64,000 bases of DNA from Pseudomonas palmensis (GTDB lineage Bacteria; Pseudomonadota; Gammaproteobacteria; Pseudomonadales; Pseudomonadaceae), in contig NZ_JAFKEC010000014.1 of assembly GCF_017848315.1 (NCBI RefSeq), forward strand, positions 43,768 to 107,767. Reading direction: 5' to 3'. Shown in pieces: positions 55,057 through 63,529 of this stretch. The notes below the pieces were generated by a model. That model had not been told where the DNA came from. It ran no database searches and was given only the letters and a program-made list of their open reading frames with translations. The position numbers and the translations under genes were made by a program. Every line of letters begins with the position of its first letter. Position 1 is the stretch's first letter.

Positions 55057-56160
55057 ATGAAGAGCCAAACCATACGTCGCTGGTCGTGGGTGCATACCTG
55101 GAGCAGCCTGGTGTGCACGCTGTTTCTGCTGTTGCTGGCACTGACCGGGCTGCCGCTGATCTTCCACCACGAGATCGACCACCTGCTGGGCGATGCGCCC
55201 GAGCTCAAGGTAATGCCGGCCGACACACCCAGACTCGACCTGCAGGCCCTGGTGCTCAAGGCCCAGGCCCATCGCCCGGGCGAGGTGATGCAGTACTTCG
55301 GCTGGGACGAGGACGACAGCAACGGCGTGATCGCGATCATGGCCGCCACCGCCGGTACCGAGCCCAACTCGTCGCACACCTTCATGCTCGACGGGCGTAC
55401 TGGCGAGGTGGTGGAGATGCCCTCGGCCAACGGCGGCTTCATGCTGACCATGCTGCGCCTGCATGTGGACATGTTCGCCGGCTTGCCGGGGAAGCTGCTG
55501 CTGGCCTTCATGGGCCTGTTGTTCGTGGTGGCGATCATCTCCGGGGTGGTGCTGTACGCGCCATTCATGCGCAGGCTGAAGTTCGCCACGGTACGCCACG
55601 ACAAATCGCGGCGCCTACGCTGGCTCGACCTGCACAACCTGATCGGCATCGTGACCCTGACCTGGGCGCTGGTGGTGGGCGTGACCGGGGTGATCAGCGC
55701 GCTGTCCGACCTGGTCATCGCCGCCTGGCGCAACGACAGCCTCAGCGCGATGATCGCACCGTACCGCGATGCACCGCCGCTGACCGCACTGGCCCCGGCC
55801 AGCCGTCTGCTGGACATTGCCGCCGAGGCGGCGCCGGGCATGCAGCCGGACTTCATCGCCTTCCCCGGCACGCGCTTTTCCAGCGAGCACCACTATGCGG
55901 TGTTCATGAAGGGCAGCACCCACCTGACCGCTCACCTGCTGACCCCGGTACTGATCGATGCCAGCACCCTGCAGGTGACGGCGATTGGCGAGCGGCCGTG
56001 GTACATGGACGCGATGGGCCTGTCGCAGCCGCTGCACTTTGGCGACTACGGCGGCCGGCCGATGCAGATTCTATGGGCGCTGCTGGATGTGCTGACGATC
56101 ATCGTGCTCGGCAGCGGCGTGTATTTGTGGTGGGTGCGCAGGCGACGTGATGAAGCGTGA
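55057..56160 (+). CDS. PepSY-family inner-membrane protein (FoxB-like siderophore reductase)
   Basis: A 367-residue PepSY-associated membrane protein with about four helices, at roughly 15-35, 145-170, 195-220 and 335-355. His residues next to the helices (VHTWSS, HHEIDH, LHVDMF, DLHNLIG) are possible haem ligands. Similar proteins downstream of siderophore receptors, such as P. aeruginosa FoxB, reduce ferric siderophores in the periplasm. It starts 8 bp after the receptor, so it shares its operon. The function is inferred from homologues. Confidence 0.82.
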   Translation: MKSQTIRRWSWVHTWSSLVCTLFLLLLALTGLPLIFHHEIDHLLGDAPELKVMPADTPRLDLQALVLKAQAHRPGEVMQYFGWDEDDSNGVIAIMAATAGTEPNSSHTFMLDGRTGEVVEMPSANGGFMLTMLRLHVDMFAGLPGKLLLAFMGLLFVVAIISGVVLYAPFMRRLKFATVRHDKSRRLRWLDLHNLIGIVTLTWALVVGVTGVISALSDLVIAAWRNDSLSAMIAPYRDAPPLTALAPASRLLDIAAEAAPGMQPDFIAFPGTRFSSEHHYAVFMKGSTHLTAHLLTPVLIDASTLQVTAIGERPWYMDAMGLSQPLHFGDYGGRPMQILWALLDVLTIIVLGSGVYLWWVRRRRDEA

Positions 56161-56329
56161 ATCGAGGTTCTGGAAGGTGTTCGGCATGCCGGGCCTGATT
56201 GCCCTGCTGGGCGCAGTGGGGCTGTTCGCGGCGCTACTGGGGGATGGCCCGTGGGATGTGCTGGCGTGGGTGGGGCTGGCCCTGCCGGTGGGGTACAGCC
56301 TGCGAGGTTTTTGGCCGGCCGCGCGATAG
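56150..56329 (+). CDS. Small two-helix membrane protein of the siderophore operon
   Basis: A 59-residue hydrophobic protein starting MKRESRFWKVFGMPGLIALL, with two predicted helices (about 11-29 and 33-50). It overlaps the PepSY gene by 11 bp, so it is probably co-translated and could be an accessory subunit. A GTG 3 bp earlier is an alternative start. No family was recognised. Confidence 0.7.
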   Translation: MKRESRFWKVFGMPGLIALLGAVGLFAALLGDGPWDVLAWVGLALPVGYSLRGFWPAAR

Positions 56330-56331
56330 TC

Positions 56332-56399
56332 TTGGCCGGCAAGGCCGGCGCCTGCAAGGTTTCACGTCGTCTACAGGAGCCGGCCTTGTCGGCGAAGGC
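56332..56399. repeat. Inverted REP pair between siderophore and LPS operons
   Basis: Two imperfect REP arms (56332-56357, and 56372-56399 with GGAGCCGGCCTTGTCGGCG) in the 75-bp gap between two convergent operons. Probably a shared mRNA 3' structure. Confidence 0.65.
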
Positions 56400-56404
56400 G
56401 CAGG

Positions 56405-57847
56405 TCAGTCAGCCAGTTTCGGCAGGCACTCATCCAGCCGCTGGTGCAACGCACTGTCCGCCGGCCAGTTGCGCAACAACCGCGCCCGGTCACGGGCGAA
56501 GGCCTTGGCGAAACTGAGCTGGGTGGCGTGCTGGCACATCGCATCAAGGTCGATCAGCGACCATTGACCGTCCTGCCAGAACAGGTTGTGGCCCTTCAGG
56601 TCGCCGTGGCTGATGCGTTCGCCCATCAGCTGCTGCAACAGGGTCTGCAGCGCTTGCAGCTGCTCCTCTGGCACCTCGGCGCTGTCGACGTAGGGCGCAA
56701 AGCTCTCGATCAGGTCCGGCCCGTCGGCGTACTCGGTCACCAGGTACGCACGGCTGCGCAGCCCCAGCACGCGCTGCTCCAGCACCGCCAGCGGCCTGGG
56801 CGTGGCGATGCCGAGGAACTCCAGGCGATGCCCTTCGATCCACGAATGCCAGGCCCGGCTGGGGCGCCAGAAGCGCTTGAACCAGTGGGCGGTGTTCTTG
56901 ATGTTGTAGCGCTTGAGCACCAGGCTGCGACCGCCCGCCTCGACCCGTGCCACGCTCGCCGCGCCGCCAGTCTTGTACAGGTGGCCCTGGTCGATCAGCG
57001 CGTCGGCCTGCTCCAGCACCGGCAGCATGGCCGCCACCTCCGATCGACGGATCGCGCGCAGGCCCGAGGCCCCGCGCTGCACGCTGAACAGCGTGCACTC
57101 GCGACCAGCCTTGTCCAGGTAGTCCTTCAGACGCCAGCTGCGCACCTTGTCGATCTGCTTCTGCAAGGCTTCCAGCGGCAGCGCATGCTCGCCGTTGACC
57201 AGCACGTAGTGCACCAGCAGTTCCTCGACGAAGGGCTCCAGGCGCTTGGGCAACTGCGCAAAGAATACCCCCAGGTTCTGCAGCACCTGCTGACGCGACA
57301 GCGGCTGGCCCGGGGTTTCGGCCTTCACCCCCGCGCCATCGATCAGGTACAGCTCCCCGCCATGGCGCAGCAGGTTGTCCAGGTGCAGGTCGGCCTGCCA
57401 CAGGCCCTTGGCATGCATCTGCGCCACGGCGCGCAGGGCTTCGCCCAGCACTTCCTGCTGGGCATCGGCAAGCACCGGCAGGCCCTCGACCGCCGCCCAG
57501 GCATCCGCCAGGCTGTGGGCGTGCTCAAGAAATTCGAACAGCAGCCAGCCGCCCTCGCCTTCACGCAGGCCGTCGGCCAGCAGCAACGGCGTGGTCAGCC
57601 CCTGGCTGGCCAGCAGGCGCGCACCGTCCAGTTCGCGCTGGAAGTGGCGGGCGGCGCTGCTGCCCACCAGCAGCTTGGCCAGCACCGGCTTGCCACGCCA
57701 GATCCCGGCACCGACATACCGCTGCCCCGGCAGCACCCGCAGCAGGCTGAGCAGTTGCAGCTCGGCCGGCCCGGCGGCGTCGGCCAGGGCAATGCTCAAT
57801 GGCAGTTGCGGGCTGCGCCCGGCGTCCTTGAGTTCAGACAAACGCAT
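56405..57847 (-). CDS. Core-LPS cluster protein with two kinase-like domains
   Basis: A 480-residue protein corresponding in position to P. aeruginosa PA5006. Two kinase-like units are visible. The N-terminal unit has K58 in VLAKLL, a catalytic-loop-like QADLHLDNLL (D153) and LIDGAG (D170). The C-terminal unit has K312 in LVLKRY, HGDLKGHNLF (D416) and LIDLDAM (D433). The second loop is canonical; the first lacks the His before Asp. It probably phosphorylates core LPS sugars or a precursor; substrate unknown. The start overlaps the wapQ stop (TGATG). It is the last gene of the waa operon. Confidence 0.85.
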   Translation of the reverse strand: MRLSELKDAGRSPQLPLSIALADAAGPAELQLLSLLRVLPGQRYVGAGIWRGKPVLAKLLVGSSAARHFQRELDGARLLASQGLTTPLLLADGLREGEGGWLLFEFLEHAHSLADAWAAVEGLPVLADAQQEVLGEALRAVAQMHAKGLWQADLHLDNLLRHGGELYLIDGAGVKAETPGQPLSRQQVLQNLGVFFAQLPKRLEPFVEELLVHYVLVNGEHALPLEALQKQIDKVRSWRLKDYLDKAGRECTLFSVQRGASGLRAIRRSEVAAMLPVLEQADALIDQGHLYKTGGAASVARVEAGGRSLVLKRYNIKNTAHWFKRFWRPSRAWHSWIEGHRLEFLGIATPRPLAVLEQRVLGLRSRAYLVTEYADGPDLIESFAPYVDSAEVPEEQLQALQTLLQQLMGERISHGDLKGHNLFWQDGQWSLIDLDAMCQHATQLSFAKAFARDRARLLRNWPADSALHQRLDECLPKLAD

Positions 57848-58599
57848 CAGCGGGCCTCTTTTTCACGACGGCGATGCAGCAGGCGCTGCAGCCAGGTATC
57901 CACCAGCGTACTGTCGGCCGGTTGCTCCAGGTAGGCGGCCAGCATCAGCCGTACATCGCTCTCGCTCCATGCGCCGGCACGACGCAGCAGCGGCTCCAGG
58001 TCCTTGAGGCGATCACGCTGGCCCAGCAGCAGCGGCCGGGTTTTCTCCAGGTCGATCAACTGCGCCTGCCAGCCTTCGCTGCGCTCGCGCAAAAAGATGT
58101 GCTTGGGGTAGAAGCAACCATGCACCTGCCCCGCCGCGTGCACCGTGCGGGCCAGTTCGCCACAGGCGCGCAGGATGCCCTGGCGTTGCTCCAGGGCCAG
58201 TTGCGGCCACTGCCCGAGCAGGTGGTCAAGATCGCTCCAGTCATCCAGCGCACGGGTCATCAGGATCGCGCGGCGCTCGCCGTCGACCCGGCGCTCGGCG
58301 TAGAACACCGCCTGCAAGGCCGGGATCTGCAGCTTCTGGTAGCGTTTGATGTTGCGAAACTCGCGGGCGAAGGTCGGCTCGCCGAAGGGGCTGTGCAGGG
58401 TGCGCGTGAGGTAGTCGCTCTGACGCTTGAGGTAGAACCCCTTGCCCTCCAGCTCCAGGCGGTACACGCGGCTCCAGCCGCCGCGCCCGGTGTTGGGCTC
58501 GTCCACGGCGTCCAGCTGCAGCGCCCACAGCGCCTCGAAGCTGTTCAGGCCGTGGCGTTCAAGCAGTTCAGCTTCGGCACTGGCCAGGAAATCACTCAT
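57847..58599 (-). CDS. wapQ: Core-LPS kinase-like protein WapQ
   Basis: A 250-residue kinase-fold protein. It keeps an N-lobe Lys (FYLKRQ) and the metal-loop Asp (LIDLEKTRP). The catalytic-loop position reads VHGCFYPKHIF, so the Asp of the usual HxD is replaced by Cys. WaaP in the same cluster has HRDCYICH. It may be an unusual kinase or a pseudokinase scaffold. ATG 58599 overlaps the wapP stop (ATGA). Confidence 0.85.
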   Translation of the reverse strand: MSDFLASAEAELLERHGLNSFEALWALQLDAVDEPNTGRGGWSRVYRLELEGKGFYLKRQSDYLTRTLHSPFGEPTFAREFRNIKRYQKLQIPALQAVFYAERRVDGERRAILMTRALDDWSDLDHLLGQWPQLALEQRQGILRACGELARTVHAAGQVHGCFYPKHIFLRERSEGWQAQLIDLEKTRPLLLGQRDRLKDLEPLLRRAGAWSESDVRLMLAAYLEQPADSTLVDTWLQRLLHRRREKEAR

Positions 58600-59330
58600 T
58601 CGCGCCCCTCGAAAAACGTCACGACGTGCCGCACGCGGCGCTTGTCCGACGCGTTCAGGCGATCGCGACGGCGATATTGCAGGTAGAACCGCAGGCGCTG
58701 GGTGGCCGACAGGTGATACTTGGCCACCTTGTCCAGGCAGGCGAGGTCCTTGGTGATGCGATAGCGCAGCATGAAGCCGACCCAGAACGCACCGGTCGGG
58801 CAGTCGATGAAGAACAGCATGCCCTTGTCATCGACCAGCAGGTTGCGCCACTTGAGGTCGTTGTGGGTGAAGTGATGGTCGTGCATCACCCGCGTATGGC
58901 GGGCCAGCTGTCGGCTGACATGGTCGACCCAGCCGGCATCTGCCAGGCGCGGGTCGTTGCGCTTGGCCAGCGCCGAGAGGTCCTCGGTGCGCGGCAGCTC
59001 GCGGGTGATCATGGCGCCCCGGTGGAAGGCGAAGCCTCGCCGTTCCAGGCCGCAGGCCACCACCTCGGCGGTGGGGATGTCCCACTTGGCGAACTGCTTG
59101 AGGTTCTGCCACTCGGCCTTGATCCGCGGGCGCCCCAGGTAGCGGCGCAGGCCCTTGCCGGCGCCGGTGTAGCGCTTGACGTAGTAGTTCACCCCGCCGC
59201 GCTCCACGCGAATCACTTCGCTGAGCGGGTCGTGGGTGAGGCGTTCGCCCTTGAGCGCGAACACCGCGTCGATGCTGCCGAAATCCTGTGCCAGGGCCGC
59301 GTAGGCCGGCTCCAGTGTCCAACCCGCCAT
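58596..59330 (-). CDS. wapP: Core-LPS kinase WapP
   Basis: A 244-residue WaaP-related kinase. The catalytic loop is HNDLKWRNLL and the metal loop FFIDCPTG; an N-lobe Lys lies in YYVKRYTG. It is thought to add phosphate to a heptose of the inner core. It overlaps waaP (TGATG) and wapQ (ATGA). The many phosphates of Pseudomonas core LPS fit several kinases in one operon. Confidence 0.9.
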   Translation of the reverse strand: MAGWTLEPAYAALAQDFGSIDAVFALKGERLTHDPLSEVIRVERGGVNYYVKRYTGAGKGLRRYLGRPRIKAEWQNLKQFAKWDIPTAEVVACGLERRGFAFHRGAMITRELPRTEDLSALAKRNDPRLADAGWVDHVSRQLARHTRVMHDHHFTHNDLKWRNLLVDDKGMLFFIDCPTGAFWVGFMLRYRITKDLACLDKVAKYHLSATQRLRFYLQYRRRDRLNASDKRRVRHVVTFFEGRE

Positions 59331-60136
59331 CAGAGCGCGTCCCCATACCGTTGTTTACGCTCGTAGAGCTTGTTTGCCTTGCCCTCCAGCCAGCGCAGCA
59401 AGGTGGCGTGCTCGGCCAGGATCTGGCGCAGCGGCTGCTGGAAGTAGCCGCGCAGAAAGCGCAGCTTGTCGCGTCGGGTCAGGCCGATGTCCAGCGCCGA
59501 GAAGTACAGCGCGGCCAGGTCCTTGTCGCGCCAGCGTCGGGAAATGCTGGCGCGGGTCTGGGCCCGGTGCAGGTCGATCACCGACAGCCTGAAGTCTTCC
59601 GGGGTTACCGGGCGGTCGGTGTGCAGCAGAAAGTGGCAGATGTAGCAGTCGCGGTGGTTGACCCCGGCGCGGTGCATCATGCCGGTCATGCGCGCCACCT
59701 CGGCGATCAGCGCACGCTTGAGACGCGGCGCCGGCGGCGTCCTGACCCAGTCGAGGCTGAAGTCCTCGAGGCTGACGGTGGGCGCCAGCTCCTCGGTGAC
59801 GATGAACGAATGCTGGGTCGCCGGGTTGCTGCCGCGTTCGCCGTAGGCCACCGCGGTCATGGTCGGCACCCCGACTTGGTGCAGGCGCTGGATGGCCTGC
59901 CATTCCTGGCCGGCACCGAGCACCGGCAGCTTGGCGGTGAACAGGTTCTTGAAGATCTCGCCCCAGCCGATGCCGCGGTGGATCTTGACGAAATAACCGT
60001 TGCCCTCGACCTCGGTGCGCAGCGTGCGCCGGCCTTCCAGCTCGCGGTACACCTCGCCTTGCAGGGCCTCGACGGCGTCGAAGGCATCGCGCCCGGCCCA
60101 CAGGCGCTTGAAGGGTTCAGCCAGTATCAGTTTCAT
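59330..60136 (-). CDS. waaP: LPS core heptose I kinase WaaP
   Basis: A 268-residue kinase that phosphorylates HepI of the inner core, a step reported as essential in P. aeruginosa. The catalytic loop is NHRDCYICHFLL and the metal loop SVIDLHRAQ; the N-lobe Lys is in YFVKIHRGIGWGEIFKN, a WaaP hallmark. The ATG at 60136 overlaps the waaG stop (ATGA). Confidence 0.95.
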   Translation of the reverse strand: MKLILAEPFKRLWAGRDAFDAVEALQGEVYRELEGRRTLRTEVEGNGYFVKIHRGIGWGEIFKNLFTAKLPVLGAGQEWQAIQRLHQVGVPTMTAVAYGERGSNPATQHSFIVTEELAPTVSLEDFSLDWVRTPPAPRLKRALIAEVARMTGMMHRAGVNHRDCYICHFLLHTDRPVTPEDFRLSVIDLHRAQTRASISRRWRDKDLAALYFSALDIGLTRRDKLRFLRGYFQQPLRQILAEHATLLRWLEGKANKLYERKQRYGDAL

Positions 60137-61257
60137 GCGCGCTCCTGCGCCAGGATCACGTCGGCCGCATGCTGCGGCATGCTGTACAGGTCGGCGGTGT
60201 CGGCGAATGCCAGGCCGTTGCGGCCCCAGTCGGCACGCGCCGCATCGTCTTCGAGCATACGTTGCAGGTAGCGGTTGAGTTGCTCCTGCTCGAACGGCTC
60301 GTCGAGCACCAGGCCGGCATCGGCCTCAGCGATGTAATGGGCATAGCCGCACACTGCCGAAACCAGTACCGGCAACCCAGCCACCACGGCTTCGAGCAGC
60401 ACGGTGCCGGTGTTCTCGTTGTAGGCCGGGTGGATCAGTGCGTCGGCCCCGAGCAGAAAGCGCGGGATATCGCTGCGGCCCTTGAGGAACTGCACCTGCT
60501 CGGTCAGCCCCAGGGTCGCGCTCTGCAGCTGGAACACCTTGGGGTCGTCCTGGCCGATGACCATCAGCCGGGTGCGCTTGCGCAGGCTGTTGGGCAAGGC
60601 GGCCAGCGCCTTGAGGCTGCGGTCCACGCCCTTGGTCTTGAAGCCCGAGCCGATCTGCACCAGCAGGCGCTCGTCGTCCGCCAGGTTGAACTCGCGGCGA
60701 AACTCGGCGCGGATCTCGGCGGCATTGGCCGGCGCCCGGCGGTCCTGGCTGATGCCCGGAGGCAGCAGGTGGAAGCGCTCGGCGGGGGTGTCGTAGTGCT
60801 TGACGAACAGCGGCTGCTGGACCTCGGAGATCATCAGGATCTGGGTCTTGGCTTCCTTGCCGAACACCGCACGCTCGTACTCGGCAAAGTGGCGGTAGCG
60901 GCCCCAGCGGCGGTACAGCGAATGGCGCAGGTTCTGCGCCTTGTCCTCGAAGCAGCCGTCGGCGGCGTAGTACACGTCCAGCCCCGGCATCTTGTTGAAG
61001 CCGATCAGGCGGTCGACCGGGCGCCTGGCCAGGTCGGCCTGCATCCAGTCGGTGAGCTTCTCGTTGCGCCGATGGTTGAACAGCGCCTTGACCGGCGCCA
61101 CCAGCACTTCGAAGCCCTCGGGCACGTCGCCCTCCCAGATCAGGGTATACACCCGGATCTGGTGGCCACGGCGCTGGCACTCCAGGGCGATGCGCATGAA
61201 GTCACGCTGCAGGCCGCCGAAGGGGAAATACTTGTAGAGCACAAAGGCCAGTTGCAT
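60133..61257 (-). CDS. waaG: LPS core glycosyltransferase WaaG
   Basis: A 374-residue GT4 (GT-B fold) glycosyltransferase that adds the first outer-core sugar to HepII. The N-terminus MQLAFVLYKYFPFGGLQRD carries the substrate-binding GGxxR-like loop. NENTGTVLLEAVVAG is the nucleotide-sugar site with the E-x7-E pattern. The start is ATG 61257, sharing one base with the waaC stop (TGATG). Confidence 0.95.
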   Translation of the reverse strand: MQLAFVLYKYFPFGGLQRDFMRIALECQRRGHQIRVYTLIWEGDVPEGFEVLVAPVKALFNHRRNEKLTDWMQADLARRPVDRLIGFNKMPGLDVYYAADGCFEDKAQNLRHSLYRRWGRYRHFAEYERAVFGKEAKTQILMISEVQQPLFVKHYDTPAERFHLLPPGISQDRRAPANAAEIRAEFRREFNLADDERLLVQIGSGFKTKGVDRSLKALAALPNSLRKRTRLMVIGQDDPKVFQLQSATLGLTEQVQFLKGRSDIPRFLLGADALIHPAYNENTGTVLLEAVVAGLPVLVSAVCGYAHYIAEADAGLVLDEPFEQEQLNRYLQRMLEDDAARADWGRNGLAFADTADLYSMPQHAADVILAQERA

Positions 61258-62315
61258 CAACGCACATCCTCTGCCCGCAGCAACGCGCTCAACTGGCTCG
61301 CCACACGCTCGGGGTTCAGGCGAGTGAAGCACAGCGGCCACTCGCGTTTGAGATCGAACCGGCGCCGGTCGTCGGCGCTCGGCTTGTAGGTGCACTTCTT
61401 CTGCAGGCACGGGGCGCAGGGGAAGTCACTGCCCAGGTGCACCTGGGCCTTGCCGTAGGCCCCGGTCAGGCCCGGGTTGGTAGGGCCGAACAGCGACAGG
61501 GTAGGCACATCGAGTGCCGCCGCCAGGTGCCCAAGGCCGGTGTCGACGGCCACGCAGGCCTTGGCGGCAGCCAGCACCCGGGCGACCCCGGCCAGGTTCA
61601 GCCTGGGCAGCACCTGGGCGTTCTTCAGGCCCTGGGCGATGCGCTCGGCGCGGGCCTTTTCGGCCGGGTTGCCCCATGGCAGGCAGATATGCAGGCCGGC
61701 ACGGCCCAGGCGTTCGGCCAACTGGCGCCAGTACAGTTCGGGCCAGTGCTTGGTGTCCCAGGTGGTGCCATGCAGGAACACCACGTAGGGCTTGGTGGGT
61801 ATCTCTTCCAGGCGCGAGCGATCCAAGCCGTAGTCACCCAGCCCCGAGGGCAGGTCGTAGCCCAGCGCCAGGGCGAACAGCTGGCGCACCCGCTCCACCG
61901 CATGCTGCCCGCGGGCCACCGACAGGCGCCGGTCGTAGAAGCGGCTGGCCAGCCCCTCGCGTGCCGAGTAGCGGTCCAGCCCGGCCACCGGCGCCTTGAC
62001 GTAGCGGGTCAGCCAGGCGCTTTTCACCAGGCCCTGGGCGTCGATAACCAGGTCGTACTTGCGCTCGCGCAGGCGCTTCTTGAACTGGCGCCATTCGCCG
62101 TTCTTCAAGGTTTGCCAGAGGTTCTTGCGCCAGCGACGGATGGCCACCGGGATCACGTGATCGACCGCAGGGTGCCAGGTGGGGATTTCGGCGAAGCCTT
62201 CCTCGACCACCCAGTCGAAGCGGATGCCGGGAATGGCGTGCGCCGCGTCGGTCAGTGCCGGCAGCGCGTGGATGACATCCCCCAACGAGGAGGTCTTGAT
62301 CAGCAGTACCCGCAA
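61257..62315 (-). CDS. waaC: LPS heptosyltransferase I WaaC
   Basis: WaaC transfers the first L-glycero-D-manno-heptose to Kdo2-lipid A. The 352-residue GT9 protein starts with TTG 62315 (MRVLLIKTSSLGDVIHALP) 1 bp after waaF; GAGG lies about 8 nt upstream at the end of waaF. The ADP-heptose site DTGLGHLAAAL is present, as is FGPTNPGLTGAYG. The TTG start and direct contact with waaF suggest coupled translation. Confidence 0.95.
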   Translation of the reverse strand: MRVLLIKTSSLGDVIHALPALTDAAHAIPGIRFDWVVEEGFAEIPTWHPAVDHVIPVAIRRWRKNLWQTLKNGEWRQFKKRLRERKYDLVIDAQGLVKSAWLTRYVKAPVAGLDRYSAREGLASRFYDRRLSVARGQHAVERVRQLFALALGYDLPSGLGDYGLDRSRLEEIPTKPYVVFLHGTTWDTKHWPELYWRQLAERLGRAGLHICLPWGNPAEKARAERIAQGLKNAQVLPRLNLAGVARVLAAAKACVAVDTGLGHLAAALDVPTLSLFGPTNPGLTGAYGKAQVHLGSDFPCAPCLQKKCTYKPSADDRRRFDLKREWPLCFTRLNPERVASQLSALLRAEDVR

Positions 62316-62316
62316 C

Positions 62317-63366
62317 TTAATCGACCTCGACCGTGACGTCGACCAGCGACGGACCGTTGAGCCGCTGCAACGCCGAGGCCACCGCCTCCGGTTCCAGCAG
62401 ACGCAGGCAATTGTAGTGGCCGAAGCGGCAGGTGCGGTCGAAGCACGGGCTGCATTCCAGCCCCAGGCGCACCACCTCGACCTGGTCGGCCAACGGTGGG
62501 GTGAAGCCCGGCGAGGTCGACCCGTACACCGCCACCAGCGGGCGATTGAGCGCTGCAGCCACGTGCATCAGCCCCGAATCGTTGGACACCACCGCATCGC
62601 TGCACGACAGCAGGTCGATCGCCTCGGCGAGCGAGGTCTCGCCGCTGAGGTTCACCGACTCTTCACGCAGGCCCGGGATCAGCCACTCGCGGATCGATTC
62701 ACCCACCGCATGGTCGTTTTTGGAGCCGAACAGCCACACCTGCCAGCCTTCGCGAATCTTGATTTCCGCGACCTTGGCGTAATGCTCCGAGGGCCAGCGC
62801 TTGGCCTCGCCGAACTCGGCGCCGGGGCACAGCGCCAGCACCGGGCGGTCCAGGCTCAGGCCGAACTTGGCCAGCGCCGCATCGCGGCTGGCGGTCTCGA
62901 TCTGCAGGCTGGGGCGCGGGTAGGGTTTGGGCAGCTCGGCACCGGCGGGGTAGCCCAGGGCCATGAAGCGCTCGATCATCAGCGGGTAGCGCGCCTTGTC
63001 GAGGGTGCGCACATCGTTGAGCAGGCCGTAGCGCAGCTCGCCACGCCAGCCGGTGCGCTGCGCGATACCGGCAAAGAACGGCACCAGCGCGGACTTGAGC
63101 GAATTGGGCAGCAGGATCGCCTGGTCGTACTGACCGGCCAGCGACTTGCCGATGCGCCGGCGCGTGGCCAGTTCCAGCGCGCCGTGGCCGAGCGGGAAGC
63201 TCAAGGCCTGGCGCACTTGGGGCATGCGCTCGAGGATCGGGCGGCTCCATTCGGGTGCCAGCACATCGATCACGCACGCGGGGTGACGCTGCTTCAGCAC
63301 ATGGAACAGCGTCTGCGCCATTACCATGTCGCCCACCCAACTGGGCCCAATGATCAAAATTCTCAT
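62317..63366 (-). CDS. waaF: LPS heptosyltransferase II WaaF
   Basis: WaaF adds HepII. The 349-residue GT9 protein starts MRILIIGPSWVGDMVMAQTLF and has NDSGLMHVAAAL and YGSTSPGFTPP in the ADP-heptose domain. It is the first gene of a seven-gene operon (waaF-C-G-P, wapP, wapQ and the double-kinase gene). In the 163-bp gap to glnE a TATAAA (63434-63429, minus strand) is a possible -10; no clear -35 was found. Confidence 0.95.
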   Translation of the reverse strand: MRILIIGPSWVGDMVMAQTLFHVLKQRHPACVIDVLAPEWSRPILERMPQVRQALSFPLGHGALELATRRRIGKSLAGQYDQAILLPNSLKSALVPFFAGIAQRTGWRGELRYGLLNDVRTLDKARYPLMIERFMALGYPAGAELPKPYPRPSLQIETASRDAALAKFGLSLDRPVLALCPGAEFGEAKRWPSEHYAKVAEIKIREGWQVWLFGSKNDHAVGESIREWLIPGLREESVNLSGETSLAEAIDLLSCSDAVVSNDSGLMHVAAALNRPLVAVYGSTSPGFTPPLADQVEVVRLGLECSPCFDRTCRFGHYNCLRLLEPEAVASALQRLNGPSLVDVTVEVD

Positions 63367-63529
63367 GCTTTATCCAGAAACGATCAGGGAGGCTACAGCC
63401 TGTTTTCCAACAGCCTGGCCTCCCCTCTTTATAATCAGGCGTGGTGCGAACAGTGTACGCCACTCAGTGTAGGACGTGGTCGCCGCCGCTTCATTGCGCC
63501 GTATCGCCTGGTGGCTGTTCAGCCCGCGT

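Noticed and set aside
52580..55141. 853-codon open frame on the minus strand
   Set aside because: Shadow of the TonB receptor gene; no recognisable motif, no ribosome site, composition typical of antisense GC-rich frames.
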